Origin: Methanobacterium_C sp963845285
Lineage (GTDB): Archaea; Methanobacteriota; Methanobacteria; Methanobacteriales; Methanobacteriaceae
Direction: 5' to 3'
Assembly: GCA_963845285.1 (NCBI GenBank)
Contig: CAWJRO010000010.1
Coordinates: forward strand, 1 to 64,000
Length of the DNA: 64,000 bases
Positions within the stretch are counted from its first letter, which is position 1. Each line of letters begins with the position of its first letter. The position numbers and the translations under genes were made by a program. Positions 9,142 to 18,883 of this stretch are shown piece by piece. The notes under the pieces were generated by a model. The model saw only the letters and a list, made by a program, of their open reading frames with translations, was not told the origin of the DNA and ran no database searches.

Positions 9142-9372
9142 TTGAAAGTAACTGATGAAATATATGCATTGGATTCAACAAAGGGGAACTATGCATATTT
9201 AGTTTTGGGTGAAGAAACAGTTTTAATTGATACAGGACGTCCTGGGCAGGGAAAAGGCATTTTAAAGGATCTGGAATCTATGAATGTAAAACCCCAGGAT
9301 ATCAAACATATCCTATTAACACACCACGATGTGGACCACGTTGATTCGCATCTCGATCATACATGCCCCTAA
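9142..9372 (+). pseudogene. Metallo-beta-lactamase-fold hydrolase, truncated after the HxxxDH motif
   Basis: The frame starts at TTG 9142 behind GAGGAGATGAT and codes the usual N-terminus of an MBL-fold hydrolase (YLVLGEETVLIDTGRPGQGK, then ILLTHHDVDHVD at about 57-68). Immediately after the metal-binding motif the similarity stops, and the frame ends at residue 76, whereas family members are ~200 residues. The 3' two thirds are missing. The DNA that follows belongs to a different gene fragment on the other strand, so this is a deletion or recombination breakpoint rather than a point mutation. Confidence 0.75.
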
Positions 9373-9533
9373 ATTCCCTTCGTGCTAAAAAACTTAAAGC
9401 AGTAAGGAAAGCCTTTTTCAAATTCAGACATAGTAACTTTATTATTGACAGCTTCTTCAAAACAATTATGTGATATAACCTGTAAATAATAAGGATTCCC
9501 CTCTGAAACAACGTATATTTTCAGGGTTGGCAC
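9369..9533 (-). pseudogene. C-terminal fragment of an archaeal-type ATPase
   Basis: Read on the minus strand, the frame from about 9533 to TAG 9371-9369 gives VVSEGNPYYLQVISHNCFEE, then KVTMSEFEKG and a short tail. The GNPYYLQ motif followed by a helix is typical of the sensor/helical region of archaeal ATPase (Arch_ATPase/STAND-like) proteins. Nothing of its P-loop is present. It lies between the cut MBL gene and the KAP gene, whose end it overlaps in another frame. Confidence 0.45.
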
Positions 9534-9535
9534 TA

Positions 9536-10933
9536 TCAGTAAAAGTCCCTGGGAATATGATACATCTGTTCTAAAAGTCTTTGATTAATAATTGGATCCT
9601 CATGAAGCTGATATTTAGTACTTCTAAGTTTTCCTGTTGTACTTTTGATTAAATAAATATAATCGTCAAGTTTAATATTCATAAGAGTAGGATACTCATG
9701 GATAAATTCCATAAATTTGTTATCGTTTCTATATTTTTCCAGTATTGGATAAGAAGTAGTTACAGAATCTAAATGGTCAATTAGATTAATATTTGTTTCT
9801 TTAAATATTTCAACTAACTTTTTATGGAAATCAGGATATTTAAATTGAATTACAGTGAGTTTAGCCCATATTTCAGGCTCTATTTCAAAATTTTGGGTTT
9901 TAACTAAGTAATTTTGAATCTCAAGAGTATTGATTAGTTTTTTAATTGTTCTAGGATTACTACCCACCTTAGCAATAATTTCAATATATTCCTTCTTTTT
10001 TATATCTGTAAATTCCCTCAAGTTATTAATGAACTGTTTAATTGTTTCTTCCCTTAGAGGAGGTATAAAGAATGGTATATCTATTATTTTATCTAAATAA
10101 CTTTTTTTCCAGTTTAGATCCATATTTACATATTTTTTTTCTAAATATTTCTCAATAACTTCTTTATCAGCACCAAGAATAAAAACGCAATGTTCAACAT
10201 TTAAAAATAGTTTTAGAGCCTCCAAAATATCTATAGCTTTTTCAGGAGTACATCTATCAAGATCATCAATGAAAACTACTAATCTTCCACAATTATCCCT
10301 TGCGTTATGATCTGCACAAACGTAATCTTTAACAATTTCCTCAAAATTCGTTTCAAATTCACTTAAATAGTTTAATGTTTTTATGGAATCTTCTTTTGAT
10401 AATTTTAATACCCGATTTGTTGATTCCTGAAAAGTCAATTGTCTTGGTAAAAATTGGTTGACAACAGCCATACTTACTCCAAACCAATTTATATTTTTAA
10501 TGAGCTTTTTAACCTTTTTATTTATTCTTGAATTGTAATCACTATCAGTTTCCATCTCTCTTAAGATTGTTAGTATAAGTGCTACACGTAAATCATGAGT
10601 TTTTTCAAATTTCCAAGCATCAAACCAAACTGTCTTAATAACCGATTTTTTATCCACATTTTTATTTATATATCGCAGAATTTTTCTTATCAAATGAGTT
10701 TTTTCGGTAATTTTCTTTTTAGTCTCTAACTCATTTTTAACCATCTGCATCAAACTAGTCTTCCCTGAACCCCATTCTCCATATAATCCAATAGTAAGGG
10801 GAGTTTTTTGTGTCGTGATTATTTCTTTAAAAATATTGGCAAAAACCTCATAATTTAACAAGTCTATACCTTCAAAAGTATCAGTAAGCAAATTAAGAGA
10901 ATTATTTTGTGTATTCTCATTATTAATAGTCAT
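9536..10933 (-). CDS. KAP-family P-loop NTPase
   Basis: A 465-residue KAP NTPase. Walker A is GEWGSGKT (52-59), the family-specific WFDAWKFE is at 103-110, and Walker B is LVVFIDDLDRC (218-228) with the usual double aspartate and arginine. No convincing membrane pair is inserted between them, so it is probably soluble or peripheral. KAP NTPases include the phage-exclusion protein PifA and are common in accessory, often defence-related, loci; here no partner gene is adjacent. The gene lies alone between gene fragments (9.1-9.5 kb) and the TetR/ABC locus. The next 235 bases hold nothing clear. Confidence 0.88.
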   Translation of the reverse strand: MTINNENTQNNSLNLLTDTFEGIDLLNYEVFANIFKEIITTQKTPLTIGLYGEWGSGKTSLMQMVKNELETKKKITEKTHLIRKILRYINKNVDKKSVIKTVWFDAWKFEKTHDLRVALILTILREMETDSDYNSRINKKVKKLIKNINWFGVSMAVVNQFLPRQLTFQESTNRVLKLSKEDSIKTLNYLSEFETNFEEIVKDYVCADHNARDNCGRLVVFIDDLDRCTPEKAIDILEALKLFLNVEHCVFILGADKEVIEKYLEKKYVNMDLNWKKSYLDKIIDIPFFIPPLREETIKQFINNLREFTDIKKKEYIEIIAKVGSNPRTIKKLINTLEIQNYLVKTQNFEIEPEIWAKLTVIQFKYPDFHKKLVEIFKETNINLIDHLDSVTTSYPILEKYRNDNKFMEFIHEYPTLMNIKLDDYIYLIKSTTGKLRSTKYQLHEDPIINQRLLEQMYHIPRDFY

Positions 10934-11168
10934 CTAATCACTTGACTTGTCCATAGAACAATATTCTTAATTTATCAAAGGAAAGGTCTGATTTCTGCAA
11001 CACTCTAGTAATAATTATGTTTTAAATGTTATTTATAATTTCTGAAAAAAATAAGTCAATTAAGATATATAATTATAACAACTATAGATTAAACAATACT
11101 ACAATATGACGAAGTTCGCACTTAAACTATCCTTCACACACCCCACCCACCTCCGGAGAAGACTGCGT

Positions 11169-11795
11169 TTAAGGACTATTTTTTTCCATAAATTTGATAA
11201 TAGAATCTTCTTTTGCTCCCAAAATCCGCTCAATAAAATAAAATATGGCCATGAATTTTCTCTTAAATTCCAGAGAATTGGGGTCAAGATCTTCTATTCC
11301 TTGGAGTATACTCATTGTTCCCATATATACACCAGCAGCTTCTTCAGGATACTTAATATTGAAAACACCTTCTTCAATACCCTGTTTAATTATACGTGTA
11401 ATTAATCCAGCAGTTTCTTTTGGAATCCTTTGTACAAGCTTCATACGTAGATGAACATTATTTTCTTCTTGAAGACGACGCATTATGCTCTTATGACCAC
11501 CTGGAAATGACAAAGCAAATGGGTATATATTCATCAATTTTTCTAATGCTGTTAAATCTTTCTGATTGGCCATATTTTCCATATCTTCAACAAGGATAGA
11601 AATGTATTCGTCAATAATTGCTTCAAGTATTACTTCTTTGGATTTGAAATAATAATAAAAAGTACCCTTCACTACACCTACTTTTTTCGCTATTTCAGAT
11701 ACTTCAACCTGTTCATATCCTTTTTCTATAAATAATTCTTCTGCGGCGTTAATTAGTTCCTTACGCCTTATTTCAGGTTTTTTTGACACCCGCAT
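11169..11795 (-). CDS. TetR/AcrR-family repressor of the ABC exporter
   Basis: A 208-residue TetR-type regulator. The N-terminal HTH is textbook: RRKELINAAEELFIEKGYEQ (about 10-29), then VSEIAKKVGVVKGTFYYYF (about 33-51). The remaining ~150 residues form the helical ligand-binding and dimer domain. It starts at ATG behind GGTGG. It lies downstream of, and in the same direction as, the ABC-2 transporter genes (84-base gap), so it may share their transcript. A perfect 7-2-7 inverted repeat of the TetR-operator type lies just before the first transporter gene. The likely role is repression of that exporter until a drug-like or lipid ligand binds. Confidence 0.9.
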   Translation of the reverse strand: MRVSKKPEIRRKELINAAEELFIEKGYEQVEVSEIAKKVGVVKGTFYYYFKSKEVILEAIIDEYISILVEDMENMANQKDLTALEKLMNIYPFALSFPGGHKSIMRRLQEENNVHLRMKLVQRIPKETAGLITRIIKQGIEEGVFNIKYPEEAAGVYMGTMSILQGIEDLDPNSLEFKRKFMAIFYFIERILGAKEDSIIKFMEKNSP

Positions 11796-11879
11796 GAATT
11801 TTCCACCAATAATAGAATTTTGATTGTTTTATTTAAGAAATTATATATAATAAGGTTTTGTATGAGAATTATATAACCA

Positions 11880-12608
11880 TTATCTTTTAGTCCGCCATCT
11901 AAAACATAAAACCCCTAATATGAAAAATATCAACGTATAACCAATAATCAAATATAAAGTTATGGCAATGCTACCCAACTCATATCCATTCAAAACTGCC
12001 CGGGTTGTATCAATGGCATAAGCAAAGGGAAGAGCATATCCAATAGCTGCAAATACACCTCCAACCATTTTTAAATTCATCCAAACTCCACCAAATAAGG
12101 ATATTATAATTATAACTCCAGATGCTAAGCCCGGAGCCTGTTTTTCTGAAAAAAGAGATCCAATTATCATCCCTATTCCAATACATGCAATGGACATTAT
12201 AAATAGAATAAATAAAGCAAGTAAAATGCTTAGATTTAATGTAACTCCATAAATAATTCCAACGGTGAAACAAACTGCAATTTGAAGTAATGCTATAGGT
12301 AAGAAGGGTAAAGTGTAGGATAAAATAAAATCTGTTGGTTTAAGTGGTGCTGTTAAAAGCCTGGATAAAAATGCGCTTTCACGATCTTTTGCTAAAAGCA
12401 TGGATGAAAAAAGTGTTAAAAATCCAAAACTAAATACAGCAACTGCAGGTGTAAGTGAATTTGGAGTGAAAACTTCAACGGGTGCATTTTTACCAATGGA
12501 AACAAAAAGCATCAGAAGAATAGCAGGCATTGCTACTCCTAGAGTGATAGAAACTGGATCACGATATATTTCTTTTATGTTTCGGCTAGTTAAAGTGAGA
12601 AATCTCAT
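11880..12608 (-). CDS. ABC-2 type transporter permease
   Basis: The permease of a two-component ABC-2 exporter, with six hydrophobic segments (SITLGVAMPAILLMLFVSIG near the N-terminus, then about 55-75, 95-120, 130-160, 165-185 and 220-240). I start it at the ATG at 12608, which overlaps the ATPase stop codon as ATGA and has a good ribosome site (GGGGAT) before it, giving 242 residues; a longer frame to 12677 runs inside the ATPase gene and is not likely translated. Tight translational coupling with the ATPase is implied. Drug, antibiotic or lipid export is typical of the family. Confidence 0.88.
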   Translation of the reverse strand: MRFLTLTSRNIKEIYRDPVSITLGVAMPAILLMLFVSIGKNAPVEVFTPNSLTPAVAVFSFGFLTLFSSMLLAKDRESAFLSRLLTAPLKPTDFILSYTLPFLPIALLQIAVCFTVGIIYGVTLNLSILLALFILFIMSIACIGIGMIIGSLFSEKQAPGLASGVIIIISLFGGVWMNLKMVGGVFAAIGYALPFAYAIDTTRAVLNGYELGSIAITLYLIIGYTLIFFILGVLCFRWRTKR

Positions 12609-13549
12609 TTGATCATCCCCTTTCCAGTAATACTTAAAAATACATCTTCTAAAGATGGTTCTTCCATGGAAAACCATTCAATCTTTGCTCCATTCGAACG
12701 GATATAATCAACTATTTCATCAAAATTGAATTCCTTTGCTTTTATCTCAATTCCATCATCAATTTCTTTTACATTAAGATACATCTTCCTCAAACCTTTG
12801 ATACAAGTAGAAGAAAGTTTTTGAGCCTTAATTACCAAGGTCTTAATTTTGTAGACATCATCCTTAAGCTCTTCAGGCGTGCCTATTGCTATTATGTTAC
12901 CTTCTTTAATTATAGCAACTCGATCAGCGAGCGCATCTGCTTCTTCAAGATAATGAGTGGTTAAAATGATTGTTTTTTTCTCTTTTAGGTGCTTAATTTG
13001 CTTCCAAATGGTTTTTCTTGCTTGTGGGTCTAAACCCAAAGTGGGTTCATCAAGAAAGAGTACGGGAGGATCAGAAATCAGTGCCATCGCAATACTTAAC
13101 CTTCGTTGCATTCCCCCTGAAAAATTTTGGACCTGTTCATTTGCTCTTTCCGTTAGCCCCATTAATTCTATGAGTTCTTTAGCTCTCTTTTTCGTTTCTT
13201 CTTTTTTCAGACCATTTATTCCACCCATTAACATAAGATTCTCCCAAGCTGTCAAATGGCTAGCAATAGCAGTTTCTTGTGGTGAAATATCAATAATTTC
13301 TTTTACTGCTGAAGGATTTTTATTTATGTCATAACCCATGATGGTTGCAGTTCCAGCAGTTGGTTTTAGCAGACAGCAAAGCATTTGTATGGTTGTAGTT
13401 TTACCTGCACCATTAGGACCGAGTAAAGAGAAAACTTCACCTCTTTTAATCGCCAGATTGATGCCATTTACTGCTCTTTGATCTTTATATTTCTTGGTGA
13501 GATCGAAAGTCTGAATTGAGTAATTATTTTCATTTGCCAAATAGTTCAT
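12605..13549 (-). CDS. ABC transporter ATP-binding protein (DrrA-like)
   Basis: A 314-residue ATPase of the daunorubicin-resistance (DrrA/CcmA-like) group. Walker A is GPNGAGKT (44-51), the signature is FSGGMQRR (143-150), and Walker B is LFLDEPT with the following D-loop (164-175). The last ~80 residues, after the switch histidine (ILTTHYLEEADALADR), are the accessory C-terminal domain typical of this group. It starts at ATG behind a perfect GGAGGAC. It is the first gene of an operon with the overlapping permease and then the TetR gene, and has a TetR-type operator 16 bases upstream. Confidence 0.92.
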   Translation of the reverse strand: MNYLANENNYSIQTFDLTKKYKDQRAVNGINLAIKRGEVFSLLGPNGAGKTTTIQMLCCLLKPTAGTATIMGYDINKNPSAVKEIIDISPQETAIASHLTAWENLMLMGGINGLKKEETKKRAKELIELMGLTERANEQVQNFSGGMQRRLSIAMALISDPPVLFLDEPTLGLDPQARKTIWKQIKHLKEKKTIILTTHYLEEADALADRVAIIKEGNIIAIGTPEELKDDVYKIKTLVIKAQKLSSTCIKGLRKMYLNVKEIDDGIEIKAKEFNFDEIVDYIRSNGAKIEWFSMEEPSLEDVFLSITGKGMIK

Positions 13550-13564
13550 AATGTCCTCCTTTAT

Positions 13565-13580
13565 TGACTGATGTCAGTCA
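13565..13580. promoter_or_regulatory. TetR-type operator before the ABC exporter
   Basis: TGACTGA-TG-TCAGTCA is a perfect 7-base inverted repeat with a 2-base spacer, 16 bases upstream of the ATPase start and just before its ribosome-binding site. Its size and form match operators of TetR regulators, and a TetR gene closes the same operon. Binding here would block the start of transcription or translation of the exporter. Confidence 0.75.
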
Positions 13581-14138
13581 GTATTAATTTAACAATATTT
13601 AAATCTTTTCATTAACTTTACATCTTAATTCGTTAAATTGACTATTTTTAGTCATATGGCCGTTATAGTTGAGAATTTTACGAAATAGGCAGCTAATATA
13701 TACTAATATAACGAAATAAAATTGTTAAAAAATATCTCAAATTTCATCTAAAAAAAACAATGAAAAAGCATGTATTTCAACCATTAGATATATCTTAAAA
13801 ATAATATTCAAAACAATTCCTTATGATGCCTCTTAATTTCCCGAAAAATTTTAAATTAATTTTTTTTATATCACTTTTTTATTTTTCATATTAAAACAAC
13901 TATAAAAACCATCTGGTAAACAATAGTAATGTTTAACGAAGTTAATTCATAATTATAATTTAATATTTCACCCAGTTTATTATTCAAAAACAAAAGATTA
14001 TTTAGTGTATTTCATTGATAGGGGGATATGTCATTAATCAGGTAATGAGGACGACCGAGTTTCAAACTAAATTAGAATTTTTGTAATTATTTATTTGGAT
14101 TAAAAAAAATAAAGAAAAAAGGGGATAATTTTTGGGTT
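13581..14138. other. AT-rich intergenic stretch
   Basis: About 560 bases with no credible gene. The first part must hold the exporter promoter; the last part is the 3' region of the surface-protein gene. No other repeat or structure was found. Confidence 0.5.
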
Positions 14139-17100
14139 TTATTTTTTCTTTGGTGTCAATATTCCTCCAAGAACAGCTAAAAAAGCTAGTATTAGTCCTG
14201 TTATTGGTGCACCTGTGTTTTGCATTCCAACTGTTTTACCTTCTGTTTTACCTTCTGTTTTATTGGCTGCTTTTACAGTTGAACTGGGGTTTGGTTGGGA
14301 TTGTGCATGGATTGTCAAAGGATTTACACCTTGAGTGTTTGCATTGTATGTTTCGGAAAGTAAAGATGCTGTGAAAACTAAATCTCCAGGACTTACAATT
14401 CTCCCTGTAATGTAGAGGTATGGGTCTCCAACTTCAACGCTTTTAAGGATCCATGTTACAGTTCCTGCATTGTAGCTCCACATTCCATCTCCTGCTGTGT
14501 CAATGAATTCAAATCCTTCAGGTAGTGGTATTGTAACTTCAACATATTTTGCTTCATCTGGTCCTCTGTTACCGAGTTTCACTGTGATGTTAACTATTTC
14601 CCCTATTTGAGGGTTGTTTTTATCGGCATTCATCCAAATGTAAAGATCTGATTTAGGAACATATATGGCGACACTTGCTACATCAATTGCATCTGGATCT
14701 TCCTCTGTTTGGTGTATCTTGGTTGCGGTGTTAGTTGTGACTTTTCCAGCCATACAAGGTGTGACTTTTCCTTCAAAGGTTAAAACAGCTTCTTCACCAC
14801 TTTTAAGATATGGAATAATCCACATTCCATTTGCATAGGATGTTCCTGCAGGTACGCTTACTTCAAGGTCTTCAAAGCATGAAGGCATTTCATCCTTTAT
14901 CAGGACATTTGTAGCGTCACTTGGCCCATGATTACACGCTTTAACTGTGAATGTGACAACTTCACCAACATCAGGCCTGAAATCATTAACCCATTTGGTT
15001 AAATCCACATCAGCAATTGCGATAATTGCAGTGTTCACAAGGTTAGAGTTGAAACTTGTTCCATAAACACTAGCAGAAGCCACGTTAGACATGGAACCTG
15101 CTGGAACAGATGATGGAATACTACCTCTAATTTCAATCACATCTGAAGCACCGCGAGCAAGGTAAGGTATAACCCGATTTAAAGTTCCTGTGAAACTGAT
15201 CCATGAGTTGGTGTTAATCCTGTACTCTCGATTCACGATTTGGTCTGGAATATTATCCTGAACCTGCACGTCCCTTGCATCACTAGGTCCATTGTCAGTT
15301 ACAGTAATCCTGTAAATAGGATCAGTGTAATTCACACCAGCAACGACTTGATTAATAAGAGACTCTTTAACCACATTAAGAACAGACTGAGTATTTACAG
15401 TTGTGCTGAATGGGTTAGATGCGAAATTGTAGGTAGGACCTGTGTCAGTATGCACGTTAGCAGTATCTGATACAACTCCCGCTGGAGTGTCTGATGTTAC
15501 TTCACCATTGATTACAATAGTAGCTGTGGTTCCAGATGTAAGTGTACCTAAGTTCACTGTTAAACTGTTACCAGTAAAGGACACTGGAGAACCACCATTT
15601 ATATTGTAACTACCATTCACAACGTTAAATGGTAAAGTATCAGTTACTGTAACATTTTGAGCATCACTTGGACCATTATTAGTCACATTGACTGTGTATA
15701 ATCCAGTGTAGGTTTCACCAGCTGTGACAGTAGATAAACCTGTTTTATCCACAGTAAGGGCTGATTGAGTATTTACAGTTGTAGATACTGTGCTTGATGG
15801 TGTGATTGTTCCTGAAGTGTCAGAAGTTACTGTGGCATTATTTTCTATAACGGTTCCGAGAGCAGTGTTGGATAAGACTTTTCCAGTTATTGTAACAGTT
15901 CTGGTCTGACCTGCACCAATTGTTCCCAAATTAAAGGAATCATGAGTTACATTTTGAAGAACTGATGGAATAATGTCCTGAATTACTACATTTTGAGCAT
16001 CACTTGGACCATTATTAGTCACAGTGACCGCGTAATTGAGCTGATTACCTGCAATAACAGTTGCAGGACCAGATTTATCCACAACCAGATCTGACTGAGT
16101 ATCAACCGTAGTTGTAGATGTCGCAACCTTAGGGCCTGGTGTTGTTGTGGTGTCTGCAGTAGCAGTGTTAATTATAAACGTGTTTTTAGGAGTGGATGGG
16201 TCAACCGTACCATTTATTTCAATAGCAGCTGTTTTACCATTCAAAACAGTTCCTAAATCCAGATGTAATGGATTAGTGAAACTTGTCCATGTACTCCAAC
16301 TGCCGTCGTTCACTTTAAACCTGTATTGAAGAGTTCCAGCTTTAAAAGCACCTATATTGCTAATCACATCATCTAAAGTCACGCCATCAGCAGAGTCAGG
16401 ACCATTATCGGTGATAGTCACAATGTAATCAATCTCATTACCTGCAACAACCGTTATAGGGCCTGTTTTAGTTATGTTAAGGTTTGTAGCATTACCAACT
16501 GTGATATAAGCTGACTCTGTATCATTCGTTGTGTAACCATCAGCAGTTGCTGTAACCTTCACAGGATTCAGAGGCGGTAAAGGCGTAGTTCCTTCATTCG
16601 CATAGAAAGTAGTGTTAACAGCACCATCCAAAGTATCACCCGTAAAGGAATGATTGATCAAAGGATCCGTGAAGCTTCCCCATGGTACAGCTAAGGTAAT
16701 TGGTATTCCATCTGGAACATGACAGTCTATAGGATTATGATAAATCCCATTTGAGTCATGCTGTAGATCAGCCGTCACACTTGAATTACCACCATTCGGA
16801 ATACTGTTAGGAACTGCTGTAACATTTAAAACCAACCAAGGAGTAACATTCACACCGCTTTCCACCAGGCTTGATGGATCACTGTTGGAACCCCACCAGT
16901 TGAGGGTGGCATCTGTTAATGTTCCTGCCACTTCACCGAGATCATTTCCAATAATCCTGCAAAAGTGAATTGAAACTGTGCCTCCATTATTGAAAACAGC
17001 TCCACCTCTACCAACTATTTTGTTGTTTGTGAATGTGCTACTGGTTATATTTGCAGTGTTCTGGATGAAAATACCGCCACCAGCCCAAGCTGTGTTGTTT

Positions 17101-17948
17101 GTGAATGTGCTGTTAGTTACTGTTATGTTACTAAAACTGCATAGACCTGCACCAAACCAGCATTCAGTATCTTGGAAAGTGCTGCTGTTAACGATCATGT
17201 CGCCTAGATTCCAGATATTCCCATAATAATATCCTGGATTGTTTATAAACGTGCTCCTTTCAACAACCATATTGTTATCATTGAATATAGCTCCCCCACC
17301 GTAACCTGACTGGTCTTCTATAAACGTACAGTTATTTATTGTTGAATCACCCTGTGCAGCAATAGCTCCACCATATGAGTGAGCTGCGTTATTTATGAAT
17401 GTGCTATTATTCACGGTAAGGTTACCACCACTGTAAATGGCCCCACCTGCATTATCTGATGCGTAATTACTTGTAAATATGCAGTCATTCACGGTTAAGT
17501 TACCATTGCTATGTATGGCTCCACCATCATCAGTTCCATATCCATTTGTGAATGTTAAATTTTGTAATAGTACTGTGAATCCGCTTGGTATAATGAAAAT
17601 TCGATCTGTGTCTGTTCCATTTATGACAGTGTTCTCCTTGCTTTGACCTTGGACTGTCATGTTCCTGTCAACTGTAATGTTGGTGTTACCTGTTCCAGAG
17701 TATGTTCCATCTGCGATGTTCATGGTTCCACCATTGTTCACGGTTCCAGTTGCATTTTTAATGGTTAATTTTGACGTTACCCAGGAATAACCATCGTATG
17801 AATCATTTCCTGATGAACCATTAACATACATTGTATCGCCAGGAGCAGCCGAAACGTCTTGAACACAGCAAGTAAACACTAAAACTAAGCTTAAAAGCAG
17901 TATTGGAATTGCAAATTTTGTTTTGTTTGTAATTACTTGTCTTCTAAT
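14139..17948 (-). CDS. Giant surface protein: beta-helix plus DUF11 repeats, C-terminal membrane anchor
   Basis: About 1269 residues. A signal peptide (FAIPILLLSLVLVFTCC, cut near VSA-APG) is followed by a right-handed beta-helix region (about 40-360) with repeated NSTF(I/T)NN and GGAI(Y/F) coils, an Ig-like segment, then six DUF11 modules (about 490-1190), each beginning like VDKSGPATVIAGNQLNYAVT. A hydrophobic helix and KKK close the protein (ITGLILAFLAVLGGILTPKK). Together this is an adhesin-like cell-surface protein typical of Methanobacteriales. Start: the frame is open back to TTG 17972, but AAGGAGGTGA lies inside that extension; the only codon at proper distance is ATT 17948. I therefore propose AUU initiation. 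Monocistronic. Confidence 0.88.
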   Translation of the reverse strand: MRRQVITNKTKFAIPILLLSLVLVFTCCVQDVSAAPGDTMYVNGSSGNDSYDGYSWVTSKLTIKNATGTVNNGGTMNIADGTYSGTGNTNITVDRNMTVQGQSKENTVINGTDTDRIFIIPSGFTVLLQNLTFTNGYGTDDGGAIHSNGNLTVNDCIFTSNYASDNAGGAIYSGGNLTVNNSTFINNAAHSYGGAIAAQGDSTINNCTFIEDQSGYGGGAIFNDNNMVVERSTFINNPGYYYGNIWNLGDMIVNSSTFQDTECWFGAGLCSFSNITVTNSTFTNNTAWAGGGIFIQNTANITSSTFTNNKIVGRGGAVFNNGGTVSIHFCRIIGNDLGEVAGTLTDATLNWWGSNSDPSSLVESGVNVTPWLVLNVTAVPNSIPNGGNSSVTADLQHDSNGIYHNPIDCHVPDGIPITLAVPWGSFTDPLINHSFTGDTLDGAVNTTFYANEGTTPLPPLNPVKVTATADGYTTNDTESAYITVGNATNLNITKTGPITVVAGNEIDYIVTITDNGPDSADGVTLDDVISNIGAFKAGTLQYRFKVNDGSWSTWTSFTNPLHLDLGTVLNGKTAAIEINGTVDPSTPKNTFIINTATADTTTTPGPKVATSTTTVDTQSDLVVDKSGPATVIAGNQLNYAVTVTNNGPSDAQNVVIQDIIPSVLQNVTHDSFNLGTIGAGQTRTVTITGKVLSNTALGTVIENNATVTSDTSGTITPSSTVSTTVNTQSALTVDKTGLSTVTAGETYTGLYTVNVTNNGPSDAQNVTVTDTLPFNVVNGSYNINGGSPVSFTGNSLTVNLGTLTSGTTATIVINGEVTSDTPAGVVSDTANVHTDTGPTYNFASNPFSTTVNTQSVLNVVKESLINQVVAGVNYTDPIYRITVTDNGPSDARDVQVQDNIPDQIVNREYRINTNSWISFTGTLNRVIPYLARGASDVIEIRGSIPSSVPAGSMSNVASASVYGTSFNSNLVNTAIIAIADVDLTKWVNDFRPDVGEVVTFTVKACNHGPSDATNVLIKDEMPSCFEDLEVSVPAGTSYANGMWIIPYLKSGEEAVLTFEGKVTPCMAGKVTTNTATKIHQTEEDPDAIDVASVAIYVPKSDLYIWMNADKNNPQIGEIVNITVKLGNRGPDEAKYVEVTIPLPEGFEFIDTAGDGMWSYNAGTVTWILKSVEVGDPYLYITGRIVSPGDLVFTASLLSETYNANTQGVNPLTIHAQSQPNPSSTVKAANKTEGKTEGKTVGMQNTGAPITGLILAFLAVLGGILTPKKK

Positions 17949-18436
17949 CTTTTTCACCTCCTTTATGCCCAATTAAGATAAAAATAAATCTTTGAATTAT
18001 TTTTTAGGAAGTAAATTAAACATACTACGGGTTTTACTTCCATAATTTAAACCTTAATAAATTCAAAAAAACAAAGTTTAAGGTTTATTATAATAATTCA
18101 TGATTTACTCAAAGCTTTTAATAATTACAAGCTTTATAATAATAACTTATTATTTACATATAATATTAATATTACTATTAATACAAATAGAAAGGATATC
18201 AATTTAATATATAAATTAGTATTAGTAATAATTTTAAAAAAGAGAATTTATGAAATCAAAAACTTTCAATATAAAAACCATAGAAAAACAATAGTTCTTT
18301 TAATGCATTAAATAACATGAAAATAAGGTTTATAATTTTTGAAAATAATTAAAAAACAGGATAAGCATGAAAATTTTAATAGTTAAATGCTTATTTGTTT
18401 TCTAAGGCAAAAAAACAATTAAGACAAAGATTAATT
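17949..18436. other. AT-rich intergenic stretch with surface-gene promoter
   Basis: About 490 bases without a gene. It must contain the promoter of the surface-protein gene. Long A/T tracts only; no repeat shared with the rest of the window was found. Confidence 0.4.
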
Positions 18437-18721
18437 CTATAATTTCTTATAAATGTTGATATCGCCTTTTTTTCCCTGATAATTCACCTAACTTTGGCAG
18501 TATAATCTTGAAATGTTCTGAATCCATGTGTTTGTCTAATGCAGTCTTATCTTGCCATTCTTCTATTATAGTTACCACATCTGGATCGTTATATCATGAT
18601 ACAATTCGTAATTAATGCAACCTTCCTCTTTCAAGCTTGCTTCAACTAATTTATTTGCAGATTCTAAAAATTCATTGATCTTATCTTCTCTGATGAAATT
18701 TTTTGCAATAACTTTGATCAT
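18437..18721 (-). pseudogene. ABM-family monooxygenase, frameshifted
   Basis: ATG 18721 (behind GGAGGG) opens a protein of the antibiotic biosynthesis monooxygenase (ABM/YgiN) family: MIKVIAKNFIREDKINEFLE, then EEGCINYELYHDI. One base is missing near 18590; in the next frame the protein resumes as NDPDVVTIIEEWQDKTALDK and HMDSEHFKII. A second shift near the A7 tract (about 18470-18476) restores a typical end, KKGDINIYKKL, at TAG 18437. Such proteins are ~95-residue dimeric ferredoxin-like enzymes acting on quinols or polyketides. Two single-base lesions in one short gene suggest true decay. A MITE-like element is inserted 56 bases upstream of the start, possibly in the promoter. Confidence 0.8.
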
Positions 18722-18776
18722 AACTTTTCCCTCCATAATTTGGATATTTATCTTGATTTTAATATTTTTTTGGAGA

Positions 18777-18883
18777 GAGGTTGTCCCATAGTTCAAAATT
18801 TGCAAAAAAATAAGGATAAACAAAGCTTTAAATCCAAAAATAAGCAAAATTATACATGTCAAAATTAATTATGGGACAGCCTC
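18777..18883 (+). mobile_element. MITE-like element, copy 1
   Basis: A 107-base element starting GAGGTTGTCCCATA and ending TATGGGACAGCCTC, which are imperfect inverted repeats of each other. It is flanked on both sides by GAGA (18773-18776 and 18884-18887), a 4-base target duplication. The interior is A-rich, with a CTTTAAAT...AAAATAAGC core shared with the six other copies. It encodes no protein. It sits in the upstream region of the broken ABM gene. Confidence 0.85.

Noticed and set aside
12609..12677. Longer N-terminus of the ABC permease
   Set aside because: It lies within the ATPase gene; the ATGA overlap with a ribosome site at 12608 is a better start.
18722..18862. N-terminal extension of the ABM protein
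   Set aside because: It is translated from MITE sequence and intergenic DNA; the real ATG with a ribosome site is at 18721.
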